NCBI GenBank assembly: GCA_015179125.1
Contig: WHVA01000320.1
Span: forward strand, 62,001 to 126,000
Direction of reading: 5' to 3'
DNA from: Gautieria morchelliformis
Lineage: Eukaryota > Basidiomycota > Agaricomycetes > Gomphales > Gomphaceae
DNA: 64,000 nucleotides
Shown one piece after another: positions 23,932 through 35,294 of the stretch. The position numbers and the translations under genes are program-made. The first letter of the stretch is position 1. Every line of letters starts with the position of its first letter. The notes beneath the pieces were generated by a model. That model did not search any database and was not told the DNA's origin. It saw only the letters and a list, made by a program, of their open reading frames with translations.

Positions 23932-24430
23932 TGTCATGACTCATTTATTTCTTGTATCCAGTAATCCCATTTTCCCTTTCATCATGCCACCTCTATGTTC
24001 ACTCCATTCACTCTTCGCCGAATTCACTGAACAGTCATTCACTACTCACATCATTTGCCAGTAGGCACACCATCAAACATGATCAACATCCTTTACCCAG
24101 TGTTATGGTTCATCACTGGTCCCATCATCTTCCCAACTCAACCCCCTTTGGGTGTTCCTATGGCTGGAATGCATTGTAACATGATGCAGGTCTCAAGGCA
24201 TGTTTTCTTACATAGGTTCTTTTGTCATTTCTCTCCCCATCATTTCATGTTCGCACTCCTCCCTTTCTCCATCATATATATGTGTTTCATCTATTTGTAT
24301 CCTGACTGTGCACCCCTATCCAACCCTGACTCACAACAGCCTCTTTCCTATTTGCCGACATCATACGAGTATTCAGTATAAGTAGTTTACATTCACATGT
24401 ATATTCTGCAGTTCAACTATCATACATCTA
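23932..24430 (+). mobile_element. Partial LTR of family B (TGTCATGAC...)
   Basis: Homologous to the first part of the 1.03-kb LTRs at 37215-38245 and 42684-43710, including CGAACAGCCATTCGCTGCTCAC-like and GTGCACCCCTATCCAACCCTGAC-like blocks. It breaks off at about 24430 where LINE sequence begins. Confidence 0.75.
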
Positions 24431-25300
24431 TCTTATGCAGCGGAAGTCACTCCAATACCAAGTCAGCACCGAGACGCAACACACAGTTTACAAAGCCGAG
24501 CTAGTAGGCCTGATACTAGCAGCAACTTCATTGCAAGAGTGTGGCTTCATAGAGGACACCTTGATAGCGATTGACAATCAGGCCACGGTGAAGGCACTCA
24601 GTAGTTTCAAAAGTGCCTCAGGGCAACACCTTGTCACCCATTCCCTTCAAATAGCAGACGGGCTGGCAAAACAAGCAGCTGAAGGCCACAGCAGCCTGCC
24701 ACAACTTCTACCTGCGACACTGCGAAAGCAGCAGCTCCCACTCAGCAAGTCAGCACTCAAAACAATGAACAACCGAAAATTGAGGGAGGAGAATCGGCAT
24801 ATATTCACTGAATCCGTGTGATACCACAGGTTTCAAGAGGTCAATCCTAAAGCACCATTGATGGACTATCACAAGATAGCAGCCAAGTTGCCCTGAAAGC
24901 AGTCTAGCATCCTGGTGCAGTTGCGAACAGGACACAGGCAGTTGCAACGTCACCTGTACCGCATGGGGCTTGTGGGAACACCGTTGTGCCCCAGCTGCAA
25001 CCAAAAAGAGGAAACAGTTCAACATTTTCTACTATCATGTACAGTGCACCAGCAGCCAGTACTCAACGCGTTCAGATGCAATGAACTAGATCTCTCTAAG
25101 CTCCTCTCTGACCCGACATGCATCGATTACATGCTCGACTATGTCAGTGCTACCCGACGGTTCCACCCTGCCCAGCCCCCCTCCCCTTCCCATTCTTCCT
25201 CCCCTTCTCCTTCTTCTCCCCCTCCCCTTCCCCCTCCTCCCTTCCCCTCCCCCTCTCCCCTCCCCGCCCCTACACCTCCCCCGCCAACCCAAGATGAATA
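24431..25300 (+). pseudogene. Second LINE remnant: RNase H with internal deletion and zinc motif
   Basis: RNase H pieces (STETQHTVYKAELVGLILA, TLIAIDNQATVKAL) jump directly to IADGLAKQAAEG, so the central RNase H segment with the usual W-x-x-G-H and GNE motifs is deleted. After a stop, QLRTGHRQLQRHLYRMGL and CPSCNQKEETVQHFLLSC give the same terminal zinc motif as the first LINE. A C/T-rich stretch follows (25165-25290). The element resumes at 31674 after the Ty3-1 insertion. Confidence 0.8.
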
Positions 25301-25556
25301 ACTGAACACCTCCCACATGACAGATTGAGAAGCTAACTCACATAATTGCCCCCACAGGAACCCACCAAACAACCCACGCCCAACACTGATTGCCGACTCC
25401 CACATCCGTGCCCACCTGCCTACGCACACCCTGCCACAGCCTTCCCTGACCTGTCAAGATGCCCCCATACCCATCACCCATCCCCACACCCCATCCTTTA
25501 CAGCATACCTGCCCATGCCACCCCTGCCCCTGCCCCATGCCATCCCTGCCCATGCC
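25301..25556 (+). other. C-rich LINE 3' sequence before Ty3-1
   Basis: A strongly C-rich, G-poor stretch with repeated CCCCTGCC-type motifs. Its position between the LINE coding part and the LINE tail at 31674 suggests LINE 3' UTR. No gene. Confidence 0.5.
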
Positions 25557-26037
25557 TGTCAGGGGACATCCTGTTTTCCATCTCCAGTTCCGACACCACA
25601 CCCAGTTCCGACTCCATTTCCGACTCCGCTTCCGGTTCCGATTCCATCTCCGGCTCCGCTTTCGGAAATGATTCCGCTTCTGGTAGAACTTCCACCAGTT
25701 CTGTTCGCCTTGCCAGTTCCACTCCAATTTCCGACTTCCACTCTCGGAACAGTGTCGGAAATCAAGCGACTCGCGTAATAGGTGGCATCAAGGGTCAATC
25801 AAGGGTCAGGGAGATGCAGGGTTGATGGCGGGTGCCAAGTGTTGTCCCTGGCTGCGCAGCGTAGTATAATACAGGCTCGCTGACATTGGGGGTCCTTAGA
25901 CTTTTCTCTTTGGATTTCCCCTTGTCAGGTGAGAATCCCCTCTCTTGTATACTCTGTTCATTTATACGTTCTTTGGATTTCCCCTTGTCAGTTGTGTGGT
26001 AGTGTGATCTCCACAACCGGCCAGGGTTGCCCTTACA
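25557..26037 (+). repeat. 5' LTR of Ty3-1
   Basis: TGTCAGGGGACA at the start and GGTTGCCCTTACA at the end. The first 130 bases are an array of TTCCGACTCC-like units. It contains a 63-base region that partly duplicates the TTTGGATTTCCCCTTGTCA block; this second block is missing from the 3' LTR (481 against 427 bp) but present in the solo copy at 41440. No matching 5-bp target duplication is seen (ATGCC left, GCTGG right). Confidence 0.9.
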
Positions 26038-26224
26038 GCAGAAAAGTCTCTCCCCTAGAGGACCGGCGGTCGTACTGCGCGTTGCATTCACCATAGGTGC
26101 GTTCGGAATCGGAGACAGCGACTCGGAGATCGCGACCTCTTCCACGCACACAGCGTACGACAGCCCCTCTTCTTACGTCGAGCTCCCAACCCCGGAAATC
26201 CCGTCCCATATTTCTCCTTCCGAC

Positions 26225-27395
26225 ATGGATCCGGACGATCGTCTTCGGAATATGGAGGAGGAATTGACGCGGAACCGGATGAAGACCGACATGACTGAAA
26301 CAGCCTTACAAACGATTTTGGCTAAGTTAGATATTCCACAAAGTGGTGGAAATGAAATGCTGGATGATCCGGATTTCGGAAAAGCGGAACTGGCGGAAAA
26401 GAGGATGTCCGCGAAGTTAGCAAAGGTCAAACCCGCAACTCCGGCGGACTTTGACGGAGATCAGGAGAAGGGACGCGCATTCTTCAACACATGCAGCATC
26501 TACTTCGCAATTGTTGGAGACCTCTTTCCGAATGACCAGGCTCGGATTCACTGGGCATTGTCCTTTTTTAAGTCGGACCGCGCAGCCCGTTTTGCAAACA
26601 AGGTGATCCGACACGAAGCAAAGGGCAAGGGGAACTACTTCCGGGACTGGGACGCCTTTGAGAAAACATTTTCCAACCAGTGCTGCCCGAAAAACGAGCA
26701 GCTCACAGCCCTTAGGAAGCTCAAGGGGACCAGCTGGTACCAGGCCAAGGATCCGGTCGATGACTACATCGATCGCTTCCAGGAGCTCATTGACCTAGTA
26801 TGACGACGACAAGACGATCGTCATCAAGTTCCGACGAGGACTTGATCCGACACTCCAGAACCAAGTCGCGCTGCTTGGGGATGGAGCTCCGGATTTCGAT
26901 GACCCGGAAGGGTGGTACTAAGCTGCGCAGAGGGTGTCCCGGAAGAGGGAAGCAAATGAGGCCTTCGTGGAGACAAGCCGGAACATGACACGCAGTTCCA
27001 CTCATCCTACTCCACCTGTGCCAAAACTCGGAAGCGCATTCATTCCCACACGGAAAATATTTCCGACGGTTGCTCCGCCTGCTCCTATTAGGAACCATAG
27101 CCCCCCTCCTTCGAAGAGTGGCCCTGCCCCGATGGATGTTGACCGCATGCGCAGAAAAAGCCACGGAACTATCACCTGCTTCCGATGCCGACAACCAGGT
27201 CACTATGCTCGTGAGTGCCCCCAAGCCTTTGACATCCGGCTTATGACCACAGAGGAGAAGCTTGAGCTCCTTCCAGAGTTCCTCGCACTTGCAGACATAA
27301 GCGGAGTGCCCACTGCGGAAGAAGTTTCCGAAAATGCGGAACATGGTCCACCGGAAGCGGAGGATGCGTCGGATTTTGTGACGCGCAGCGGGTGA
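26225..27395 (+). pseudogene. Ty3-1 gag with CCHC zinc knuckle (frameshifted)
   Basis: Starts MDPDDRLRNMEEELTRNRMK. The capsid-type region (FFNTCSIYFAIVGDLFPNDQ, DYIDRFQELIDL) ends at a stop near 26803. A one-base shift gives the continuation YDDDKTIVIKFRRGLDP up to a TAA at 26920-26922. The nucleocapsid knuckle CFRCRQPGHYARECP lies near 27180. This packages RNA in active relatives; it cannot be made whole here. Confidence 0.85.
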
Positions 27396-27612
27396 GATGT
27401 GTGCCCCTGCTGCCTGTACATAACCGGTTTTCCTGTCTTGAAGTAGAGAATGAAAAGCCCCCACTCCCCTCACTTCGTACAGACCCGCCGGATAAAGTCA
27501 CACAAAAACCAAATCCGAACCCCATCCATCCCGCATCCGCCCTTGGGAGAAACGCCTTCCGAAGCGCTATGTTGTCGCTGCCACCCCTGGCCCCAAGTCA
27601 CTAGTCATTAAG

Positions 27613-29463
27613 GTGGAGATCCAGACGACAGATACGGCGGAAGTCAAATCCGGACCCGCCCTTGTCGATTGCGGGGCCACTGGTCAGTTTATAGACCGAG
27701 ACTATGTGGAACGGAACCAACTGACCACGCGGAAGTTGCAACGTGCAATCCCGGTGTTCAATGTGGATGGAAGCCCCAATGAGGCAGGGTCCATCACGGA
27801 GATAGTAGACACAATTCTCCGCTACGATGGGCACTCAGAACGCACTTCCCTTGCAGTCACCAGCCTGGGGAAGCAAGACATCATCCTCGGGTTTACCTGG
27901 CTTCAGGAGCACAACCCGGAGATCAATTGGAAGACTCGGAAGGTACTGATGAGTCGATGTCCAGCCAAGTGTCACATGTGCCGGTCGGAAGTGCGGAAGG
28001 AACGCCAGGAGCAGCGGAAGACCGAACGGCTCATACAGACATGTCGTTCTGGCCCCCATCCACTGCTTGCAGAAGAAGACTCGGAAGTGGAATTTGAACC
28101 GGATCCCACTTCCAATTCCGATTCCGATTCCGACTCCGACGTCATCCGACTCGGCCCGGAAGACACTCTGGCGGAAGGGGAGCGTTTGCTGTACGTAAAC
28201 CTTCCGCCGGAAGCGGAATGCATCCGCGCCACCGGAAATATTTCGCAACGCCTTGCTGAAGCCTCCAAGAGGCATGATAGAGTGGAGGCGAAAATTCCGG
28301 AGTACCTGCGGGAGTTCAAGGACGTCTTTTCCAAGGAGTCGTTTGATGCCCTGCCTCCACGGAAGCTGTGGGACCATGCCATCGAGTTGGAGCCTGGGTC
28401 AAAACCCACCAACTGCAAAGTCTACCCATTGTCACCCAAGGAGCAGGTAGAGCTCGATGCATTCCTTGCGGAAAACCTCCGTACAGGGAGGATCCGCCCT
28501 TCCAAGTCACCCATGGCATCTCTGGTGTTCTTCATCAAGAAGAAGGATGGCTCACTCAGACTTGTGCAGTATTACCGGGCCTTGAATGCGATCACGATCA
28601 AGAACCGGTACCCCATTCCACTCATTTCCGAACTGATCACACAACTCCACGGGGCGAGGTACTTCACTAAGCTGGATGTCCGCTGGGGCTTCAATATTGT
28701 TCGGATCCGGGAGGGAGACGAGTGGAAGGCCGCATTCCACACCAACCGAGGACTCTTTGAGCCACAGGTCATGTTCTTTGGCCTCACCAACAGTCCTGCC
28801 ACATTCCAGACAATGATGAATGACATTTTCGGTGACATGATAGCAGAAGGGGTTGTCTGCGTCCACCTCGATGACATCCTCATCTTCACAAAAACAATGT
28901 CCAAATATCGGGAAGTCGTGCGGAGAGTGCTGGAACGGCTCCGGGAGTACAACCTGTGTCTCACGCCGGAAAAGTGCGAATTTGAGCGGACGCGGATAGA
29001 GTATCTTGGAGTGATTGTGTCGGAAGGAATGGTGGAAATGGACCCAGTCAAAGTTTCCAGTGTGTCGGATTGGCCCGTGCCGCGGAACAAGAAGCAGGTC
29101 CAGTCCTTCATTGGGTTTGTCAACTTCTACCGGCGGTTCATCAAGGACTTCTCCTGCCACGCCCGTGCCCTCTTCGACCTCACCAAGAAGGAGGTTGGAT
29201 GGCGGTGGGGAGAGCCAGAACAGGCCTCCTTCGACAAACTCAAAGAGCTGATCACTTCCGCCCCGGTCCTGATCTTTCCCAACGACTCTCGCCCTTATCG
29301 AGTCGAGGCGGATTCTTCCCACACAGCTACCGGAGCGGTCTTGTCACAACAGTCATCGGAAGATGGTGGGGGGTGGCATCCGATTGCCTTCTTCTCTAAG
29401 AGCCTCAGTCCGGTCGAGCGGAACTATGAGATCCATGACAAGGAGATGCTGGCAATCATCTGA
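27613..29463 (+). pseudogene. Ty3-1 pol: protease, reverse transcriptase, start of RNase H
   Basis: Aspartic protease loop VDCGATGQFID, in which the usual DSG/DTG is DCG. RT blocks: SKSPMASLVFFIKKKDGSLR, TKLDVRWGFN, and the catalytic box HLDDILIF (two aspartates kept). RNase H begins RVEADSSHTATGAVLSQ. The frame ends at TGA 29461-29463, where TGG (Trp) is expected in IIWALEEW; it resumes directly afterwards. Confidence 0.88.
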
Positions 29464-30126
29464 GCGCTGGAGGAGTGGCGACACTTCCTTGAGGGTGCTC
29501 TATGCCCATTTGAGATCTGGACAGACCACAAGAACCTTGAGTACTTCTGCACGTCTAAGAAGTTGAACCGACGACAACCACAGTGGTCCCTACACCTGCC
29601 CCGGTTTGACTTCATGCTCCACCACCACCCCGGCCGCACCATGGGCAAGCCCGATACCCTATCCCGCTGTGCAGATCATGGAAGCGGAAGTGGAGACAAC
29701 GCTGATATGACACTACTCCGCCCAAGTCTCTTTGCAACCCGCACCCTCGAAGGAGTGACCGCAGTTGGGGCGGAAGCGGAAATGCTCCGGGACATCCGGA
29801 GGCAGTACCGGAATGGAGAGAAGGAGGAGTCGGTGGTGAAGGCAGTGGAGGAACTTCGGAAAGGGCACTCACGGTCGGTATGGGCAGCGGAATGGTCGGA
29901 ACCTGATGGGCTGCTCCACTTCCGAGGCAAGATCTACGTTCCAGGTGGAGCGGACCTCCGCCGCCGCATCCTGTCCCAGCACCATGACCCACGGGTCGCT
30001 GGGCATGCTGGCAGGTGGAAGACGCTGGAGTTAGTGGCTCAGAATTACTGGTGGCCTCAGATGTCCCGCTACATTGGACAGTATGTGAAGACGTGTGACC
30101 TTTGTCTCCGAACCAAAGCACAATGA
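29464..30126 (+). pseudogene. Ty3-1 pol: RNase H end and integrase zinc domain
   Basis: Continues ALEEWRHFLEG and TDHKNLEYF, LNRRQPQWSLHLPRFDF (RNase H), then the integrase HHCC domain (HAGRWKTLELVAQNYWWPQM, KTCDLCLRTK). A TGA at 30124 stands where CGA is expected. Confidence 0.85.
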
Positions 30127-31245
30127 CATCCACCCGTCGGAGAACTTGTTCCGCTCCCCTACGACGTGATCATGAATGTCGTGGATTCGGTAAGCAAGGT
30201 GTCCCACTTCATTCCGACCCACACAACGATCACAGCCCTCAGAGCGGCCCGCCTGTTCCTTGCACATGTCTGGAAGTTGCATGGGCTCCCGAAGCAAGTT
30301 GTTTCTGACCGAGGTCCACAGTTTGTTGCGAAACTGACTTGGGAGCTCTACCGCCTGCTCGGCATAAAGCTGGCTACCACCACGGCATACCATCCGCAGG
30401 GTGACGGACAGACGGAACGGGTCAATCAGGAGTTGGAGCAATATCTCCGCCTCTTTGTCAACGAGAGGCAGGATGACTGGGATGAGTTACTCCCACTGGC
30501 GGAATTCCAATACAACAACCATGTCCATTCCGCCACACAACAGACTCCCTTCATGCTTGACTCCGGACGACACCCGCGGATGGGCTTCGAACCATGCCAG
30601 GCTGAGTCCCGACTCGAGACGGTCAATGTGTTCCGAGACCGCATGGACTCCACCCTTTCGGAAGCCAAGTCGGCCCTTGCAAAGGCCAAGCACGACATGG
30701 CAAGGTACTACAACCAACGCTGGGTTCCTGCCCCAGAGTACCAAGTTGGAGACAAGGTGTATCTAGATGCAAGTGACATCCGCACCACACGCCCTTCACA
30801 GAAGCTTGCCCACCGCTACCTTGGGCCCTTCACAGTGACGCGGAGGGTTGGACGGAATGCATACCGCCTCCGACTTCCGATGTCCATGCCCCGCCTCCAC
30901 CCCGTCTTCAACGTGGTGAAGTTACTCCCTATGCTTGAGGACCCAATTCCAGGTCGGAAGGCTCGTCCGCCACCTCCGCCGGAAATTGTAGATGGGGAAG
31001 AGCACTATGTGGTGGAACGGATCCTGGACAGCCAGTTTGTGTGAGGACGACTCCAATTCCTCGTGAAATGGGAAGGGTATGGGTACGAGGAGAATTCGTG
31101 GGTCCTGGAGCAAGATGTTTCCGCTCCAGACAAACTCCGTGAGTTATATAGGACACATCCTGGTGCCCCTCGCCGAATCCGCTCGCTGGCATTTCAATCC
31201 CTCGTGTCCCGTGCTTCGAGGACGCAGCACGCTAGAGGGGGGGTG
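30127..31245 (+). pseudogene. Ty3-1 integrase core (deleted start) and chromodomain
   Basis: Begins in the GELVPLPY spacer and jumps straight to DVIMNVVDSVSK. Compared with Ty3-2, about 25 codons holding the first catalytic Asp (the SVD motif) are missing. Later parts are clear: VVSDRGPQF with the second Asp, TAYHPQGDGQTERVNQELEQ with the Glu, and LGPFTVTRRVGRNAYRL. After a TGA at 31042 (CGA expected), a chromodomain follows: EEHYVVERILDSQFV, FLVKWEGYGYEENSW. Chromodomains direct such elements to heterochromatin marks. Confidence 0.88.
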
Positions 31246-31246
31246 A

Positions 31247-31673
31247 TGTCAGGGGACACCCTGTTTTCAATTTCCAGTTCCGACACCACACCCAGTTCCG
31301 ACTCCATTTCCGACTCCGCTTCCGGTTCCGATTCCATCTCCGCCTCCGCTTTCGGAAATGATTCCGCTTCTGGGAGAACTCCCACCAGTTCTGTTCGCCT
31401 TGCCAGTTCCACTCCAATTTCCGACTTCCACTCTCGGAACAGTGTGGGAAATCAAGCGACTCACGTAATAGGTGGCATCAAGGGTCGATCAAGGGTAAGG
31501 GTGGTCAGGGAGGTGCAGGGTTGATGGCGGGTGCCAAGTGTTGTCCCTGGCTGCGCAGCGTAGTATAATACGGGCTCGCTGACATTGGGGGTCCTTAGAC
31601 TTTTCTCTTTGGATTTCCCCTTGTCAGTTGTGTGGTAGTGTGATCTCCACAACCGGCCAGGGTTGCCCTTACA
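31247..31673 (+). repeat. 3' LTR of Ty3-1
   Basis: TGTCAGGGGACACC to CCCTTACA, nearly identical to the 5' LTR except for a missing internal block of about 54 bp and a short GGTAAGGGTGG insertion. Confidence 0.9.
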
Positions 31674-31875
31674 GCTGGGCTGGCAGGGGCATGGGGCCCA
31701 TTGTCAATGCACCCACCTACTCGAGGACGCAGTGGGATGGGAGCCCTAGGGAGAGAGAGGGAAGGCCCACCCAATTCTAGTACAATGCATGCAGCCACCA
31801 CCATAGGCTTAGCCTGGGGTTGGATAAAATGATAAATAAAATAAAAAGAAATAAACAAAGAAAAAAGAAAAAACC
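31674..31875 (+). mobile_element. LINE 3' tail separated from its body by Ty3-1
   Basis: Aligns with 23570-23752 of the first LINE: GGTTGGATAAAATGAT followed by an A-rich tail (31830-31875). The hairpin AGGC-TTA-GCCT lies at 31805-31815. It is the expected continuation of the LINE at 24431-25556. Confidence 0.75.
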
Positions 31876-31984
31876 CTAAGGGGCGTGCAGACCCGATAAA
31901 CCACCAAGGCACACAAGAAAAGTATGGGAATACCACTGGGGACGGAGTGGAATACGAGAGTGGGATTCCAGATGCAGACACTTC

Positions 31985-32345
31985 ACCAGGTTGTTAGAAA
32001 GGTATGTTCTGCCACACTGCAGGCATATAAAAGTTTTCTTTTCTGAAAAACTGTTGAAAAAACTGTAAAGGTTTTCCAAATATTTTTAGTGTTTTTTATA
32101 TAAAAGAAGCTATAATAAAATTTTGTGTTTTTATTAGAATTTGTTGAGCAAGAAAATTGTAAAAACTTCAAAGGTTTTTTCAAGGTTTTTTATGGGTTTC
32201 TTTGTCTTTTCTCAAAGAAACTTATAAAAAGACATAAAAAAACCCTGCAAAAAACTTATCTTTACAGTTTTGTGAACAGTTTTTCAGACCAGAAAATTTT
32301 ATGCCTCCAGTGCCAGTGGATTATGAGCTGTGTCTCATTTACTCA
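31985..32345. mobile_element. AT-rich inverted-repeat element (MITE-like)
   Basis: Left arm near 32022-32075 (CAGGCATATAAAAG... CTGAAAAACTGTT) matches the reverse complement of the right arm near 32262-32318 (CTGAAAAACTGTTCAC) over about 60 bases with mismatches. The centre is very A/T-rich with stacked poly-T/poly-A runs. Non-coding; no target duplication was identified. Confidence 0.5.
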
Positions 32346-33180
32346 TGACGCATACGGTATGCTTGGCAGATGGGCACGGTCATCGATCCAATTGGAAAAT
32401 TGTTTTAATCTATTGTGGATTTATCCCATGCTATTATTGCTGGAGTATAATTGATCAGATTTCCTTTTGGTTTCTTGTTTCGATTTGCGTCCTGATTTAG
32501 ATGTAATGTGAAAGATCAGAGGCTGATTGTCTTGGTCCATCCAAATCACGAGGGACACACTTAATTAAGCCGGTGATTTCTCGCCGGACAGAAAATCTGG
32601 GAAGTGATCTACAGTGAAATTACAGATGTGAAATGAGACAGATCGGACGGTAATTCCAAACAGACTCTCCCTTCCAGCACTTCTTACCCTAAAAACCCAT
32701 CGCGGCCTGACCTGCAACAGAACGCGGCGCGAAACCACCTGCGAGCTTGAAGGTTTTGCCGACTTCTTGGAAACAGGGGTGATCGTGTCGATTCGGGTGT
32801 CACGGTTCACCCTTTCTCGCAACTAACCATTCCTCAAGTTCGTCCTTCTCCATATTCAGGCCTGTGTCAGGTTCTTGGTTTTATGCACGTGTGGGCTTGT
32901 TGGTTTCGTTCTTGACTCTAACAAGTTCGCCCTAGAACACTGGACCCCATCCAATGTTGCGAAGTTGGTCAAGCTCTTCCACCCGTTGCTCATCCGGGGC
33001 ATCAAATACAGCGAGGGTCCAACGACGAATTGATCGAGGATGTAACAGAGGCTGGTGATCTTTTAGATTGGAATGATCCATAATAATGCCTGTGCTCGTC
33101 CACTGGAGATTCAAAGGGATCCGGAGACTTGGATGGAGACTGAGTTGACTCTCCTGGATCGATCGGGCGTCTGGGGGTAT
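32346..33180. other. Unassigned sequence
   Basis: Short protein-like frames on the minus strand (for example SIRRWTLAVFDAPDEQRVEELDQL near 32950-33030) that I cannot place in a family. They could belong to the same transposon-derived Pro-rich coding remnant as 33182-34148. Confidence 0.35.
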
Positions 33181-33181
33181 A

Positions 33182-34113
33182 TTAATACGGCCACGAGCAG
33201 CGCCTCTCGTCTTTCTCTCTGCGGCACGTCGTCCCCTCCCCCCATCTCCTCTCGCTTCGCTGTCCCTCGCAGAGACCGGCAGCGACCCCTCGCCCAGATC
33301 GGGTCGCAAGCCCAGGGCGGCTGCTCCCGCGCGGTAAACTGACCTCAACCTCTTCAGCCTTCGCCTTCTCCTTACCCTTCGGTGAGAGCGCGGGTGGTAG
33401 CGAGAGTGCGGGCGGTGGTGAGAGTGCGGGCGGTGGTGAGAGTGCGGGCGGTGGTGAGAGTGCGGGCGGTGGTGAGAGTGTGGGACACGGTGATGGGGCG
33501 GGAAGCGGTGTGAGGACCGATAGCGGTGTAAGCGTCGACGGCCGTGAGAGGGCGGGTGGTGGCGACAGTACAGGCGGCGGGGAGAGTTTGGGGTGCGGTG
33601 AGGAGGCGGGAAGTGGGGTGAGTGCCGATAGCGGTGTAAGGGTCGACACCGGTGAGAGGGCGGGTGGCGAGGAGAGGGAGGCTGACCGTGAGAGCACCGG
33701 GATCGGGAGCGGTGGTGGCAGCGCCGGGATGGACGGCGGTGGTAGCAGCGCGATGGGCGGAGGTGGTGGCAGCGCCTGGATGGGCAGTGGCGGTGGGAAC
33801 CCCGGGATGGGCGGCGGTGGTAGGACCGGCGGGAGGTGCGGTGGTGCTGGGAACGGCGGGATGGGCGCTAGCGGTAGAAACAACGGGATGGGCGGAGGCG
33901 GGAGGAACGGCGGGAAGGGCGGAGGTGCTGGGAACGGCGGGAGGTGGGGTGGCAGTAGAAACGGCGGGATGGGCGGAGGCGGTAGGAGCGGCGGGAGGTG
34001 CTGGGAACGGCGGGATGGGCGGTGGCTGGAGAAACGGCGGGATGGGCGGAGGCGGTAGGAACGGCGGGAGGGGCGGCGGTGCTGGAAACACCGGGATGGG
34101 CAGTGGCAGTGGG
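33182..34113. repeat. GC-rich minisatellite (18-bp and 30-33-bp units)
   Basis: 33390-33490 has about five near-identical 18-bp units (GAGAGTGCGGGCGGTGGT). 33690-34110 has imperfect 30-33-bp units around GGCGGGATGGGCGGAGGCGG. Both strands stay open for long stretches: Pro/Leu-rich on minus (SPPPALSPPPALSPP) and Gly-rich on plus. The minus reading ends in a charged KGKEKAKAEEVEVSLPRG block that might be real coding sequence. I treat the array as a repeat rather than a gene. Confidence 0.75.
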
Positions 34114-34184
34114 AGCCCTTGGATAGGGACAGGTTGCGCTGCGCGCAAGTTGCGCGCAGCGCAACCTTTCCCTATCCAAGGGCT
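34114..34184. repeat. 71-bp near-perfect palindrome
   Basis: AGCCCTTGGATAGGGACAGG and onward is mirrored with no loop, centred near 34149 (GCGCAAGTTGCGC). Only one base pair near the middle of the arms is mismatched. It lies at the end of the minisatellite. Confidence 0.9.
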
Positions 34185-35237
34185 GCCTATGTCCGGCCGT
34201 CACCGGAGCTCTACATCTCCCACTGCCACTGCCCAGGGAAAGCCCTGCAAAAGAGGACGGACATCCTCCAGCCAGTTCATTGGACGCCAATGGCAAGGGA
34301 AAATGCCAAGATCATGGAGTCTGGGGAGAATGTCATGGTTCATGGTGGTTGTTTCCGACCAGCACTGGGAGGACCCAGATAGGCTTATATGAAGAATTTG
34401 CACAATGGGTGTCCTGCCGTGACTATCCTTATAATCAACTGAATCCCCATTGTTGCGGCGGCGTAACTTGAACAAAAGGAATTAGTGACACAAACAGGCA
34501 CCCATAGTTCCACCACATAGGTGACTAAGAATGCGGCTGGACGGAGCACACATACAGCGCATATAGTTGAATCAAGGGAGAACCGGAGCCAGCCGGGCTC
34601 CAAAAGGTGAAGCAGTATAGCTTTCATCAAGTACACCCAATGGAAATGCAGTATATGGTCGAGGCCTAAGGCCAAGGGCCCCACGCACAGGAAGAACAGG
34701 GAGAAGCGGACAACAGACCCATCACATCCACGCAGCATCTAACCATGACACTCGGGAAGCTGCGCGAGGCGCCGTATCATAGTAGAATGTCGACCACAGC
34801 AGCGTAAACTGGGAGTCAAACACCGTGACCTACCGCTGTCGTCGTAGCGCTGGCAGGGGATACTCCACCGTTCCTGGACGGGGACAAGGGTGTCACGTCC
34901 TCGGGATACAGTGTCGGACGAAGAGCGGAGTGAGGGAGAGTGAGAAGTCGTTGAGCTGATACGTTAGCCCGAATCGGAGTGAGAACGGGGACTGGGGGTT
35001 GCCGTAGTGTCGGAGGTAAATTGCTCGAGGTGCCGTGTAGCAGTAGGTTCTGGATGGCGGAATGTTGGGAGGGGCGGTGAGGGTATCGGAGGTCGTATAT
35101 GGTGTGGGATGCGCGCAATGATAGGGAAGAATAGGAGCTGACATATAATTCCTAGCTCCAAGACACTTTTCACCTGCATGAGATTAATCTGCTCCCTCCA
35201 TTCCAGGCTCACGATTGCATCAATGCGCCGAGCCATG
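34185..35237. other. Unassigned sequence
   Basis: No recognisable gene, repeat boundary or RNA. Short frames only. Confidence 0.4.
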
Positions 35238-35294
35238 CATCAGGAAAAGCGGTTACGGCGCTAAAACTGTACATAGTGAGCAATCAAAATATAT

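Larger units (their letters stand above)
25557..31673 (+). mobile_element. Ty3-1: degenerate Ty3/gypsy chromovirus-type retrotransposon
   Basis: Complete LTR-gag-pol-chromodomain-LTR structure of 6.1 kb inserted in a LINE. Gag, CCHC, protease, RT, RNase H, integrase and chromodomain are all recognisable, but there are frameshifts, in-frame stops (26920, 29461, 30124, 31042) and an integrase deletion. A purine tract (GAGGGGGGGTGA) lies just before the 3' LTR, as expected for plus-strand priming. Confidence 0.93.

Noticed and set aside
28552-29322. 256-codon minus-strand frame across Ty3-1 pol
   Set aside because: It is the antisense shadow of the RT frame on the plus strand.
33182-34392. Long Pro-rich (minus) and Gly-rich (plus) open frames
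   Set aside because: Both strands are open over a GC-rich minisatellite, with no start context or domain. Kept as repeat; only the charged KGKEKAKAEE end might be real coding.
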